Assembly (NCBI GenBank): GCA_022483465.1
Contig: JAKVNF010000004.1
Coordinates: 495,713-559,712, forward strand
Source: Lachnospiraceae bacterium
GTDB taxonomy: Bacteria; Bacillota; Clostridia; Lachnospirales; Lachnospiraceae
Direction: 5' to 3'
Length of the DNA: 64,000 nt
The translations under genes and the position numbers were made by a program. Below are positions 57,087 through 64,000 of the stretch, in pieces (positions within the stretch are counted from its first letter, which is position 1; each line of letters starts with the position of its first letter). Under the pieces are notes generated by a model. The model was not told the DNA's origin. It saw nothing but the letters and a program-made list of their open reading frames with translations, and made no database searches.

Positions 57087-57597
57087 ATGTTCCGAGAGAT
57101 GAGAAGAAACCGTCAGATCCTGCCGCAGGAAATTGTGGACGCCGTGCTCCGGAGGGGAACCTCCGGCGTGCTGGCCCTCTCCGGCGACGACGGCTACCCC
57201 TACGCCGTGCCGATCAGCTACGTCTACGACGGAAAGGCCATCTACTTTCACTGCGCCAGGGCGGGGCACAAGCTCGACGCCATCCGGCGCTGCGGGAAGG
57301 CATCCTTCTGCGTCGTCGACCAGGATGAGATCGTGCCCGAGGAATTCACCACCTATTTTCGGAGCGTGCTCGCCTTCGGCAGAATGCACGAGGTCACAGA
57401 GGATGCCGAAAAGCACCAGGCGATGGAGGCGCTGTGCGAAAAGTACGCGCCGAACGAGACAAAGGACAGCCGGGACAAGGCCATCGAAAGGGAGTGGGCG
57501 CCGCTCTGCGTCCTTCGGTCCGACATCGACCACATCACAGGAAAAAGATGCCATTGAACTGGTCCGAGCAAAACAGGAAGCAAAAAAGAAGAACTGA
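57087..57597 (+). CDS. Pyridoxamine 5'-phosphate oxidase-like flavoprotein with frameshifted C-terminus
   Basis: A small FMN-binding split-barrel protein of the PNPOx-like family (GTSGVLALSGDDGYPYAVPISYVYDGKAIYFH, here summarised by GVLALSGDDGYPYAVP; later GHKLDAIRR). As written, the frame ends at 57557 (156 residues, ITGKRCH). Removing one A from the AAAAA at 57542-57546 restores DAIELVRAKQEAKKKN and a stop at 57595-57597, a family-like C-terminus. The loss affects only the last 15 or so residues, so the product may still fold. ATG 57087 was chosen for its homologue-like start. Physiological substrate is unknown. Confidence 0.8.
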
Positions 57598-57674
57598 AAA
57601 ACCGAAACAGACCGGTTCCGCCCTGCCCGGCAGGGTTTCTACATTAATACATATGACGGTAGGAGGTATTTGTC

Positions 57675-57945
57675 CCAAGCGGAACTGCACAGCGGGATTC
57701 CTGCGCACAGATTCCGCATGGGGCAAACGCCTCCCCGGGAAACAGACACGGCATCGGTCTTCAGACCGGATGGGTGGACTTGCAAAAGAAGTGAAGTAGA
57801 CGCCGCGGTGAAAGGATCGGTCGTCAGGCCGTCCCGGCATCGCGCCGAAGATGTAGGGCGAATCCAACAGGACCAGAGGGAACATTCCCGCGAGGGTTCC
57901 CCGTCAAATGGATTCTCCCGGAACCAGGAAAGAACTGCTTCATAA
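57675..57945 (+). ncRNA. Candidate structured non-coding RNA
   Basis: No convincing gene, yet the stretch is dense in perfect stems: GCGGAA/TTCCGC (57679-57684, 57712-57717) enclosing GCGGG/CCTGC; GGGG/CCCC (57720-57723, 57733-57736); GGTC/GACC plus CATC/GATG (57752-57772, TTCA loop); CGGTC/GGCCG (57818-57831); CGGC/GCCG (57835-57847); and GAATCCA/TGGATTC (57860-57866, 57909-57915) enclosing GGGAAC/GTTCCC. It is G+C-rich between A+T-richer flanks. The strand is inferred from the neighbouring gene. Size and shape bring to mind the raiA-motif RNA of Firmicutes, but I cannot confirm that class. No clear promoter or terminator was found. Confidence 0.5.
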
Positions 57946-58393
57946 ATGATAGAGAAAATGTAATTCGTGTAATTGTGACATGCAATCCGGAGGAAAGCCG
58001 CTGGGATCCGATACCAGAACGCTGCATCGTGAAGAGGCTCATCGCAGCTATTCAACTTTCCGGGGATCTGGCACACCTCCTTTCCCGCATGAGATTTTCT
58101 CAACCTGCCCGGTGCTGTGAAGTATGCACCTTACTTTGCCGCTTGAAAAGGGGCTTTGTGTTCGCCGGAAGCATTTTCGGAGTCCTGTACAATTCCGATC
58201 CCCCGTTTTTTGAGGAATCCCTATATACATTCATTGTTATCTGTCTTCCTCTATTATTTTGTCTGTCGTATTTGTCGGATTTTCTTGTTCTATATTTCGC
58301 GGATATCTGACTTTTCCCGCACTGCGGCAGGGGCTTTCATGCACTGACGGTTTGGGGTACAATCATTTCCACAAAAGAAAGGCAGGAAATCGC
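57946..58393. other. A+T-rich intergenic stretch before mecA
   Basis: About 450 bases with no supportable gene. It has short hairpins such as GGTGC/GCACC (58111-58130 region) and GAGATTTTCTC near 58091. The part from about 58190 to 58310 is markedly T-rich. The mecA promoter lies at its end. An open frame at 57975-58310 lacks a ribosome site and family resemblance. Confidence 0.6.
58335..58363 (+). promoter_or_regulatory. Putative promoter of mecA
   Basis: TTTCAT (58335-58340), 17 bases, TACAAT (58358-58363), 30 bases before the mecA ATG. Confidence 0.5.
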
Positions 58394-59164
58394 ATGGAAC
58401 TTCGCAGAAACGGAGACAATGGCATCCTGTGCCTGCTGACGCAGGATGATCTAAAACAGCGGGGCATCTCCCTCGGGGACCTCTCCTACAGCACCCTGGC
58501 GGTGCGCAAACTCTTTGTGGAGGTCCTGGAGGAGGCCCGGCAGAAGCTGGGCTTTACCGTGGAGCCCGGACAGTACAAGGCAGAAATCATCCCGATGGGG
58601 GATGGCAGCATGCAGCTGCTCTTTTCCACCGCCCTCACCCAGGACGAGATGGACTCCCGGTTTGTCAATTTCCGGCCGGCGGTCATGAAGAGCAACGACG
58701 AGGACGGCGCCCAGGAGAAGGACAGCGACATCGCCGCCGCCCTGCGCTCCCTGATGAACCTCTCCCAGGCCGCCCGCGGCAGGAATGCCGAGGGGGCGGA
58801 GTCCGATGCCGCAGGCCAGGAGACAGAGGAGACGGCGGGCCCCAGCGCGGACGCAAGGCGCAGGTTCCTGCGGCTCAACCGGATGTTCGTCTTCGAAAAC
58901 ATGGCCAAGGCCTGTGAGGCGGCCTCTGCGGTCCGGAGCTTTACGGGTACGAGCGCTCTCTACCACTCCCCGGACACCGGCACCTACCGGCTGCTTCTGA
59001 CCATGCCCGACATGGCGGCCCTCGGGGCCAACCAGAAGAGCCTCATCACCCTCTCGGAGTACGCCTCCCAGGAGGTGGTCACCCCCTCGAGACTCCAGTC
59101 CCTGCAGGAACACGGGGAGCTGGTGATCCCGGACCATGCCATCGAGAAACTCGCAGAAATCTGA
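58394..59164 (+). CDS. mecA: Adaptor protein MecA
   Basis: A 256-residue MecA/NegD-family protein. Family knowledge: MecA delivers substrates to the ClpC ATPase for degradation. It has an N-terminal domain (MELRRNGDNGILCLLTQDDLKQRGI), given here by the motif LTQDDLKQRGI, an acidic, low-complexity linker (about residues 100-155, ESDAAGQETEETAGPS), and a C-terminal ClpC-binding domain (LYHSPDTGTYRLLL; LSEYASQ). AGGAAA precedes the ATG. It is a single gene with its own promoter and terminator. Confidence 0.9.
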   Translation: MELRRNGDNGILCLLTQDDLKQRGISLGDLSYSTLAVRKLFVEVLEEARQKLGFTVEPGQYKAEIIPMGDGSMQLLFSTALTQDEMDSRFVNFRPAVMKSNDEDGAQEKDSDIAAALRSLMNLSQAARGRNAEGAESDAAGQETEETAGPSADARRRFLRLNRMFVFENMAKACEAASAVRSFTGTSALYHSPDTGTYRLLLTMPDMAALGANQKSLITLSEYASQEVVTPSRLQSLQEHGELVIPDHAIEKLAEI

Positions 59165-59172
59165 CAGTTTCA

Positions 59173-59200
59173 CCCGGACCGGAAACGGTCCGGGATTTTT
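59173..59200 (+). terminator. Terminator of mecA
   Basis: CCCGGACCG (59173-59181), GAAA loop, CGGTCCGGG (59186-59194), then ATTTTT. A GNRA-type tetraloop caps a perfect nine-base stem. Confidence 0.92.
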
Positions 59201-59236
59201 CTGTCTTTTGCGGCAGTCTGCCTGAATCTGGCTCTT

Positions 59237-59250
59237 GGTAAGCGCTTTCT
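59237..59250. promoter_or_regulatory. cre-like site upstream of nifJ
   Basis: GGTAAGCGCTTTCT resembles the CcpA operator TGTAAGCGTTAACA, with the AAGCGCTT core palindromic. It lies about 80 bases upstream of the nifJ -35 box. Confidence 0.3.
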
Positions 59251-59329
59251 TTTGCGGAATTACCGACCCCCGGTCGGCGTATTTTGTCTCTTCTTCACAA
59301 GGTTAGCAGGCGCTAATCGGGCAAACTTA

Positions 59330-59358
59330 TTGCATTTTGACGATACCGATGCTAGTAT
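59330..59358 (+). promoter_or_regulatory. Putative promoter of nifJ
   Basis: TTGCAT (59330-59335), 17 bases, TAGTAT (59353-59358) with TGC before it (extended -10). The leader would be about 80 bases, ending in AGGAGGT (59427-59433). Confidence 0.5.
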
Positions 59359-59442
59359 ACCCTTAGAATAGATATGCTGTGGGAAATGGGCGTTTTATAC
59401 TGCTTCCCGGCACATCTCAATACTACAGGAGGTCATATAGCT

Positions 59443-62400
59443 ATGGCAAGAAAGTACTTAACCATGGATGGCAACGAAGCTGCGGCACATGCGGCGTACG
59501 CATATACCGAAGTTGCAACCATCTACCCCATCACACCGTCATCAGTCATGCCTGAGCACGTTGATGAGTGGGCCACTGCCGGACGCAAGAACATCTTTGG
59601 CGAGACCGTAAAGGTCACCGAGATGCAGTCTGAGGCAGGTGCCGCAGGTGCCACGCACGGTTCCATCGTAGCCGGTGCCATGACATCTACATTCACCGCT
59701 TCCCAGGGACTTCTGCTGATGATCCCGAACATCTACAAGATCGCAGGTGAGGGCCTGCCGGCAGTCTTCAACGTCTCTGCCCGCTGCGTCGCTACCCACG
59801 CTCTGAACATCTTCGGTGATCACTCCGATGTCTATGCATGTCGCCAGACCGGTGCCGCCATGCTCTGCGAGAGCTCGGTACAGGAGGTTATGGATCTGAC
59901 TCCGGTTGCCTACTGCGCAGCCGTTGACGGCAGACTTCCGTTCATCAACTTCTTCGATGGATTCCGCACTTCTCATGAGATCCAGAAGATTCAGGTCTGG
60001 GATTACGATGACCTGAAGGATCTCATCGATATGGATAAGGTCCAGGCATTCCGTGACGGCGCCCTGAACCCGAATCATCCCCGTGAGATGGGCTCTGCTC
60101 AGAACCCGGATATCTTCTTCACCACCCGTGAGGCCTGCAACAAGACCTACGATGCAATGCCTGAGATCGTCCAGAAGTACATGGACAAGGTCAATGCAAA
60201 GATCGGCACCGACTACAAGCTGTTCAACTACTACGGCGCACCGGATGCAGATCAGATCATCATCGCTATGGGCTCCGTCAACGAGACCATCGAGGAGACC
60301 ATTGATTACCTCAACGCACAGGGCCGCAAGGTCGGTGTCGTGAAGGTCAGACTGTATCGTCCTTTCAGCGCAAAGCACCTGATCGAGGCCATTCCGGACA
60401 CCGTCAAGAAGATCTCCGTCCTCGACAGAACCAAGGAGCCCGGCTCCATCGGCGAGCCTCTGTACCTGGATGTGGTCGCTGCCCTCAAGGATTCCAAGTT
60501 CAAGGATGTCCCCGTCTACGGCGGACGCTACGGCCTTGGTTCCAAAGACACCACTCCTGCACAGATCATCGCTGTCTATGACAACACCGAGAAGAAGAGA
60601 TTCACCATCGGCATCACCGATGATGTCACCAATCTCTCCCTTCCTACCGGCAAGGAGATCGTCACTACCCCCGAGGGAACGGTCTGCTGCAAGTTCTGGG
60701 GTCTGGGCGCAGACGGTACCGTCGGTGCCAACAAGAACTCCATCAAGATCATCGGCGACAACACCGACATGTACGCACAGGCTTACTTCGACTATGATTC
60801 CAAGAAGTCCGGCGGCGTGACGATGTCCCACCTGCGTTTCGGCAAGAAGCCGATCAAGTCCACCTACCTGATTCACCAGGCGAACTTCGTTGCCTGCCAC
60901 AACCCGGCATACATGAGAAAGTTCAACATGGTTCAGGAGCTGGTCGACGGCGGCAGCTTCCTGCTCAACTGCAGCTGGAGCGATGCTGAGCTCGAGGAGC
61001 ACATCCCCGGACAGGTCAAGAAGTTCATGTATGATCACAAGATCAACTTCTACACCATCGACGGTGTGAAGCTCGGTATTGAGACCGGCATGGGCCCGAC
61101 CCGTATCAACACCATCCTGCAGTCCGCTTTCTTCACGATCACCAAGATCATCCCCGAGGATCACGCCATCCAGCTCATGAAGGATGCCGCTCAGAAGACC
61201 TACGGCCGCAAGGGACAGGATGTCGTCGAGAAGAACTGGGCCGCTATCGATGCCGGCGCCAAGAACTGGCACAAGGTTGAGATCCCGGAGAGCTGGGCAA
61301 ATGCACAGGATGAGGGTCTGGACTTCAAGAAGATCACCTCTCCCAGAAAGGATGTCGAGGACTTCGTCAACAACATTCAGATCGCTGTCTCCGCTCAGGA
61401 GGGCAATGGCCTGAAGGTTTCCGATGTTCTTCCTTATGTGGACGGCTCCACTCCGTCCGGCGCAGCAGCATTCGAGAAGCGCGGCATTGCCGTCAACGTC
61501 CCTGTCTGGAACGCTGAGAACTGCATTGAGTGCACGTTCTGCTCCTATGTCTGCCCTCACGCAGCAATCCGTCCGATCGCTATGACCGAGGCTGAGGCTG
61601 CAAAGGTTCCGGAAGGAACGGTTGTCAAGGAACTCAACGGTATGCCCGGATACAAGTTCGCAATCGTTGTGTCCTCTCTGGACTGCACGGGCTGCGGATC
61701 CTGCGCAAATGTCTGCCCTGGCATGAAGGGCAACAAGGCTCTGACCATGACCAGACTCGAGGAGGCAGAGGCTCTGCCGAACGAGCAGGAGGCCTTCAAC
61801 TATGGCGTCGCTCTTCCGATCAAGGACGAGGTTGTCGCAAAGTTCAAGGAGACCACCGTCAAGGGATCTCAGTTCAAGCAGCCGCTGCTTGAGTTCTCCG
61901 GAGCCTGCGCTGGCTGCGGCGAGACACCTTACATCAAGCTCATCACCCAGCTGTTCGGCGACAGAATGATGGTTGCAAACGCAACCGGCTGCTCCTCCAT
62001 CTGGGGCAACTCCTCTCCTTCTACGCCTTACACCGTCAATGCAGAGGGCCGCGGACCCGCATGGTCCAACTCCCTGTTCGAGGATGCTGCTGAGTTCGGC
62101 TTTGGTATGTTCCTTGCCAACGATGCAATCCGCGACAGCCTGAAGAAGAAGGTTGCTGCTTGGAACGGTGAGGGTGCTCAGGAATGGCTCGACACCTTCG
62201 CAGACGGCGCAAAGAACGGCGCTGCAACGAAGACCCTGATCGCTGCTCTTGAGAAGGATGGTTCCGATGCTGCCAAGGAAATCCTGGCTGAGAAGGACTA
62301 CCTGAACAAGAAGTCTCAGTGGATCTTCGGCGGTGATGGATGGGCATTCGATATCGGCTACGGCGGCGTGGACCATGTCCTCGCTTCCGGCAAGGATGTT

Positions 62401-62958
62401 AACATCTTCGTCGTCAACACCGAGGTGTACTCCAACACCGGCGGACAGTCCTCCAAGGCTACCCCTGAGGGCGCTGTCGCACAGTTCGCTGCAGGCGGCA
62501 AGGAGACCGTGCAGAAGGATCTCGCTGCCATGGCAATGAGCTACGGCTATGTCTATGTCGCACAGGTCTCCATGGGTGCTGACAGGAACCAGTGCATCAG
62601 AGCCATTGCTGAGGCTGAGGCTTATCCGGGACCGTCTCTGGTTATCGCCTATGCTCCCTGCATCAACCACGGCATCCGCAAGGGCATGAGCAAGGCGCAG
62701 GACGAAGAGAAGCTGGCTGTAGATACTGGATACTACAACCTGTTCCGCTTCAACCCGGCTGGCGGCGACAAGAAGTTCTCCCTGGATTCCAAGCCCGCAA
62801 GCAAGGAGTACAGCGAGTTCCTCGGCGGCGAGGTTCGTTACACCTCCCTGCAGCGCAAGAACCCCGAGAGAGCCGCAAAGCTCTTTGCAGAGGCAGAGCA
62901 GCACGCAAAGGATCACTACGCATACCTCGAGAAGCTCGGCGCTCTCTACAACGCATGA
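59443..62958 (+). CDS. nifJ: Pyruvate:ferredoxin (flavodoxin) oxidoreductase
   Basis: Oxidatively decarboxylates pyruvate to acetyl-CoA and reduces ferredoxin. The 1171-residue single-chain enzyme has the domain I start (MDGNEAAAHAAYAYTEVATIYPITPSS, key part YPITPSS), two [4Fe-4S] clusters in the ferredoxin-like insert (CIECTFCSYVCP and CTGCGSCANVCP), the proximal-cluster cysteines of CAGCGETPYIKL and the thiamine-diphosphate region (GDGWAFDIGYGG; NTGGQSS). ATG 59443 has AGGAGGT nine bases upstream. Its codon choice differs from its neighbours (many GCA, GCT, GTT), as in highly expressed genes. The adjacent ferredoxin is its likely acceptor. Confidence 0.97.
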   Translation: MARKYLTMDGNEAAAHAAYAYTEVATIYPITPSSVMPEHVDEWATAGRKNIFGETVKVTEMQSEAGAAGATHGSIVAGAMTSTFTASQGLLLMIPNIYKIAGEGLPAVFNVSARCVATHALNIFGDHSDVYACRQTGAAMLCESSVQEVMDLTPVAYCAAVDGRLPFINFFDGFRTSHEIQKIQVWDYDDLKDLIDMDKVQAFRDGALNPNHPREMGSAQNPDIFFTTREACNKTYDAMPEIVQKYMDKVNAKIGTDYKLFNYYGAPDADQIIIAMGSVNETIEETIDYLNAQGRKVGVVKVRLYRPFSAKHLIEAIPDTVKKISVLDRTKEPGSIGEPLYLDVVAALKDSKFKDVPVYGGRYGLGSKDTTPAQIIAVYDNTEKKRFTIGITDDVTNLSLPTGKEIVTTPEGTVCCKFWGLGADGTVGANKNSIKIIGDNTDMYAQAYFDYDSKKSGGVTMSHLRFGKKPIKSTYLIHQANFVACHNPAYMRKFNMVQELVDGGSFLLNCSWSDAELEEHIPGQVKKFMYDHKINFYTIDGVKLGIETGMGPTRINTILQSAFFTITKIIPEDHAIQLMKDAAQKTYGRKGQDVVEKNWAAIDAGAKNWHKVEIPESWANAQDEGLDFKKITSPRKDVEDFVNNIQIAVSAQEGNGLKVSDVLPYVDGSTPSGAAAFEKRGIAVNVPVWNAENCIECTFCSYVCPHAAIRPIAMTEAEAAKVPEGTVVKELNGMPGYKFAIVVSSLDCTGCGSCANVCPGMKGNKALTMTRLEEAEALPNEQEAFNYGVALPIKDEVVAKFKETTVKGSQFKQPLLEFSGACAGCGETPYIKLITQLFGDRMMVANATGCSSIWGNSSPSTPYTVNAEGRGPAWSNSLFEDAAEFGFGMFLANDAIRDSLKKKVAAWNGEGAQEWLDTFADGAKNGAATKTLIAALEKDGSDAAKEILAEKDYLNKKSQWIFGGDGWAFDIGYGGVDHVLASGKDVNIFVVNTEVYSNTGGQSSKATPEGAVAQFAAGGKETVQKDLAAMAMSYGYVYVAQVSMGADRNQCIRAIAEAEAYPGPSLVIAYAPCINHGIRKGMSKAQDEEKLAVDTGYYNLFRFNPAGGDKKFSLDSKPASKEYSEFLGGEVRYTSLQRKNPERAAKLFAEAEQHAKDHYAYLEKLGALYNA

Positions 62959-62999
62959 GTTTCTGCTGACGATCTGCGCAGCGTAACGTAACAAAATGA

Positions 63000-63038
63000 G
63001 CACGCCCGCACGGCACTTGCCGCGCGGGCGTGCTTTTT
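63000..63038 (+). terminator. Terminator of nifJ
   Basis: GCACGCCCGC (63000-63009) pairs with GCGGGCGTGC (63024-63033), followed by five T. Confidence 0.92.
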
Positions 63039-63083
63039 GCTGTCCACGGTGCACAGCCGGCTCCCCATCTGCCCCCTTCCTCT

Positions 63084-63101
63084 TGTTAGTATTTACTAAC
63101 A
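63084..63101. promoter_or_regulatory. Palindromic operator candidate at the ferredoxin promoter
   Basis: TGTTAGTA-TT-TACTAACA is a perfect inverted repeat that covers the predicted -35 box (63092-63097). It resembles a dimeric regulator site. It is not a canonical Rex site, because the TGTTA and TAACA half-sites are eight bases apart rather than six. Confidence 0.55.
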
Positions 63102-63121
63102 GGCCGGTGGGGGAGTATCAT
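63092..63121 (+). promoter_or_regulatory. Putative promoter of the ferredoxin gene
   Basis: TTTACT (63092-63097), 18 bases, TATCAT (63116-63121). The transcript would start about 70 bases before the ATG at 63201. Confidence 0.5.
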
Positions 63122-63132
63122 GGGACACGTAA

Positions 63133-63177
63133 GGCGCCGGAACAATTCCGGTGCCGGTTATGCCACAAACATTTGTG
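63133..63177 (+). promoter_or_regulatory. Two hairpins in the ferredoxin leader
   Basis: GGCGCCGGAA/TTCCGGTGCC (63133-63142, 63146-63155; one wobble) and CACAAA/TTTGTG (63164-63169, 63172-63177) fold just before the ribosome site AAGGAGG (63184-63190). They may stabilise the 5' end of the message. Confidence 0.45.
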
Positions 63178-63200
63178 CACAATAAGGAGGATTTACTATT

Positions 63201-63371
63201 ATGCCACGTCAAATTGGTGATGCATGTATCAGCTGCGGCAGCTGCGCCGCACAGTGCCCTGTTGAGGCGATTTCTCAGGGTGATTCCCACTACGAGATCG
63301 ATGCCAACAAGTGCATCGACTGCGGTGCTTGCGAGGCTCAGTGCCCTGTCGGAGCGATCTCCGAGGCATAA
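63201..63371 (+). CDS. 2[4Fe-4S] ferredoxin
   Basis: A 56-residue clostridial-type ferredoxin. It has two CxxCxxCxxxCP motifs: CISCGSCAAQCP and CIDCGACEAQCP, each ligating one [4Fe-4S] cluster in pseudo-twofold symmetry. It should carry low-potential electrons from the adjacent pyruvate:ferredoxin oxidoreductase. A strong AAGGAGG lies ten bases before the ATG. It has its own promoter with a palindromic operator candidate and ends at a strong terminator, so it is regulated apart from nifJ. Confidence 0.97.
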   Translation: MPRQIGDACISCGSCAAQCPVEAISQGDSHYEIDANKCIDCGACEAQCPVGAISEA

Positions 63372-63399
63372 GGCGTCGTCTGACTGACCAGCAAAATGA

Positions 63400-63433
63400 A
63401 GCCCTTCCGCGGATTTCCGCGGAAGGGCTTTTT
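63400..63433 (+). terminator. Terminator of the ferredoxin gene
   Basis: A perfect 14-base stem (63400-63413 with 63416-63429) followed by TTTT. It also lies beyond the stop of the minus-strand ABC gene. Confidence 0.9.
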
Positions 63434-63454
63434 GTTGTGCTCTGTTTTATTTGC

Positions 63455-64000
63455 TCAGCGAAGCTGAACGAAGTTTTTGTTCTCAACCTGGTAGACGTGG
63501 TCGCAGTGCTCGATCGTCGTGAGCCGGTGGGCCACGATGACCAGCGTCTTCTTGCCGTGGAGCCGCTCGATGGCCTCCATGATCGCCGCCTCAGTGTCGT
63601 TGTCCAGGGCGGAGGTGGCCTCATCGAAGATCATGATGTCCGGGTCGTTGTAGAGGGCCCGGGCGATGCCGATGCGCTGCCGCTGGCCGCCGGAGATCCG
63701 GATGCCCCGCTCGCCGATGCCGGTGTCCAGGCCCTGGGGAAGGCCTCTCACGTACTCGTCGAGCTGTGCCTCCTTCAGCACCGCCCAGACCTTCTCGTCA
63801 TCCACCTTGTCCCGGTCCACGCCGTAGGCGACGTTGGCTCGGACCGTGTCATCGAGCATGAACATCATCTGCGGCACGTATCCGATGTCCGCGTACCAGC
63901 CGGGGAGGTTCTCCTCGATGTTGGTGCCGTCCACCAGGATCGCCCCCTGCTGGGGCCGCAGAAGCCCCAGAATGAGGTCCACCGCGGTGGACTTGCCGGC
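63455..64000 (-). CDS. ABC transporter ATP-binding domain (C-terminal part, partial)
   Basis: The gene runs off the right edge, leaving about 181 C-terminal residues. Visible motifs: the end of Walker A (AGKSTAVDLI), the Q-loop (YVPQMMFMLDDTVR), signature ISGGQRQRIGIARAL, Walker B IMIFDEATSALD and the H-loop IVAHRLTTI. The style, with DDTVRANVAYG and a short end after the H-loop, fits an exporter in which the membrane domain precedes the ATPase, as in MsbA-like or lipid and peptide exporters. Substrate cannot be told from this part. Confidence 0.9.
   Translation of the reverse strand, partial: AGKSTAVDLILGLLRPQQGAILVDGTNIEENLPGWYADIGYVPQMMFMLDDTVRANVAYGVDRDKVDDEKVWAVLKEAQLDEYVRGLPQGLDTGIGERGIRISGGQRQRIGIARALYNDPDIMIFDEATSALDNDTEAAIMEAIERLHGKKTLVIVAHRLTTIEHCDHVYQVENKNFVQLR

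Noticed and set aside
57639-58103. Minus-strand frame of 154 codons over the RNA candidate
   Set aside because: No start signals; Ser/Cys/Arg-rich composition; the nucleotide stems explain the block better.
57975-58310. 111-codon plus-strand frame in the gap before mecA
   Set aside because: No ribosome site at its start, no family resemblance, and its hydrophobic end simply reflects T-rich DNA.
59542-63054. Minus-strand open frame of about 1170 codons opposite nifJ
   Set aside because: nifJ is unmistakable on the other strand. The antisense frame is open because of codon bias and shows no domain.
63084-63101. Rex operator at the ferredoxin gene
   Set aside because: Half-sites resemble Rex, but the gap between TGTTA and TAACA is eight bases, not six, so I list it only as a generic palindrome.

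Overview
The window looks like a chromosomal segment of an anaerobic, G+C-rich member of the Clostridia, most likely Lachnospiraceae-like. Evidence: pyruvate:ferredoxin oxidoreductase beside a 2[4Fe-4S] ferredoxin, paired GlgC/GlgD, a SpoVG homologue, a DnaD/DnaI-type primosome pair, a MecA adaptor, the MEP isoprenoid enzyme IspE, a V-type rather than F-type ATPase, and a SleB-type hydrolase. The taxonomic call is inference. Nearly all of the window is housekeeping DNA. I saw no insertion sequence, prophage, CRISPR array, tRNA or rRNA.

Layout. 0-1.5 kb: edge of a trigger-factor-like lipoprotein and a small membrane protein of unknown function. 1.5-5 kb (minus): plsC-pyrK-pyrD-ispE. 5-10.5 kb (plus): pyrC, a SNF2-family ATPase, a separate SWIM zinc-finger protein and a frameshifted HAD phosphatase. 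10.6-18.3 kb (minus): glgP, an aconitase-family hydratase, ddl, murF and a TSCPD-domain protein in one tight run. 18.4-21.6 kb: ileS (eukaryote-like type). 21.8-23.3 kb (plus): nicotinate phosphoribosyltransferase. 23.4-34 kb (minus): Na/Pi cotransporter, GGDEF protein, mfd, pth, spoVG, glgD, glgC. 34.1-38.7 kb (plus): murC, dnaD, dnaI/dnaC-like loader and prs, with DnaA-box-like sites after murC. 38.8-50.2 kb (minus): a large exported protein with a degenerate cysteine-peptidase-like end, then a nine-gene V-ATPase operon in the order F-I-K-E-C-G-A-B-D of Enterococcus hirae ntp. 50.6-56.8 kb (minus): SleB-type hydrolase, dCMP deaminase, upp, rpiB, threonylcarbamoyl-AMP synthase and a membrane-anchored GH18 protein. 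57.1-64 kb (mostly plus): a PNPOx-like protein with a frameshifted end, a gene-free stretch with a candidate structured RNA, mecA, nifJ, ferredoxin, and the end of an ABC transporter on the minus strand.

How it fits together. Pyruvate oxidation yields reduced ferredoxin. The V-ATPase proteolipid carries the full sodium-ligand signature known from E. hirae, and a Na/Pi symporter is present, so a sodium-based membrane economy is plausible. GlgC/GlgD and GlgP make and break glycogen. Ddl, MurF, MurC, SleB-like and GH18 proteins serve the envelope. pyrC, pyrD, pyrK, upp, dCMP deaminase, prs and rpiB cover pyrimidine and PRPP metabolism.

Most worth following: the structured intergenic RNA candidate at about 57.68-57.95 kb; a three-repeat Pho-box-like array before the Na/Pi transporter; DnaA-box-like sites before the dnaD/dnaI pair; inverted repeats over the V-ATPase and ferredoxin promoters; the SNF2/SWIM two-gene module; and the V-ATPase-linked exported protein whose C39-like domain seems to have lost its histidine. 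Promoter and terminator calls were made by eye. Two genes are broken by one-base changes in homopolymers, which may be real or assembly errors.
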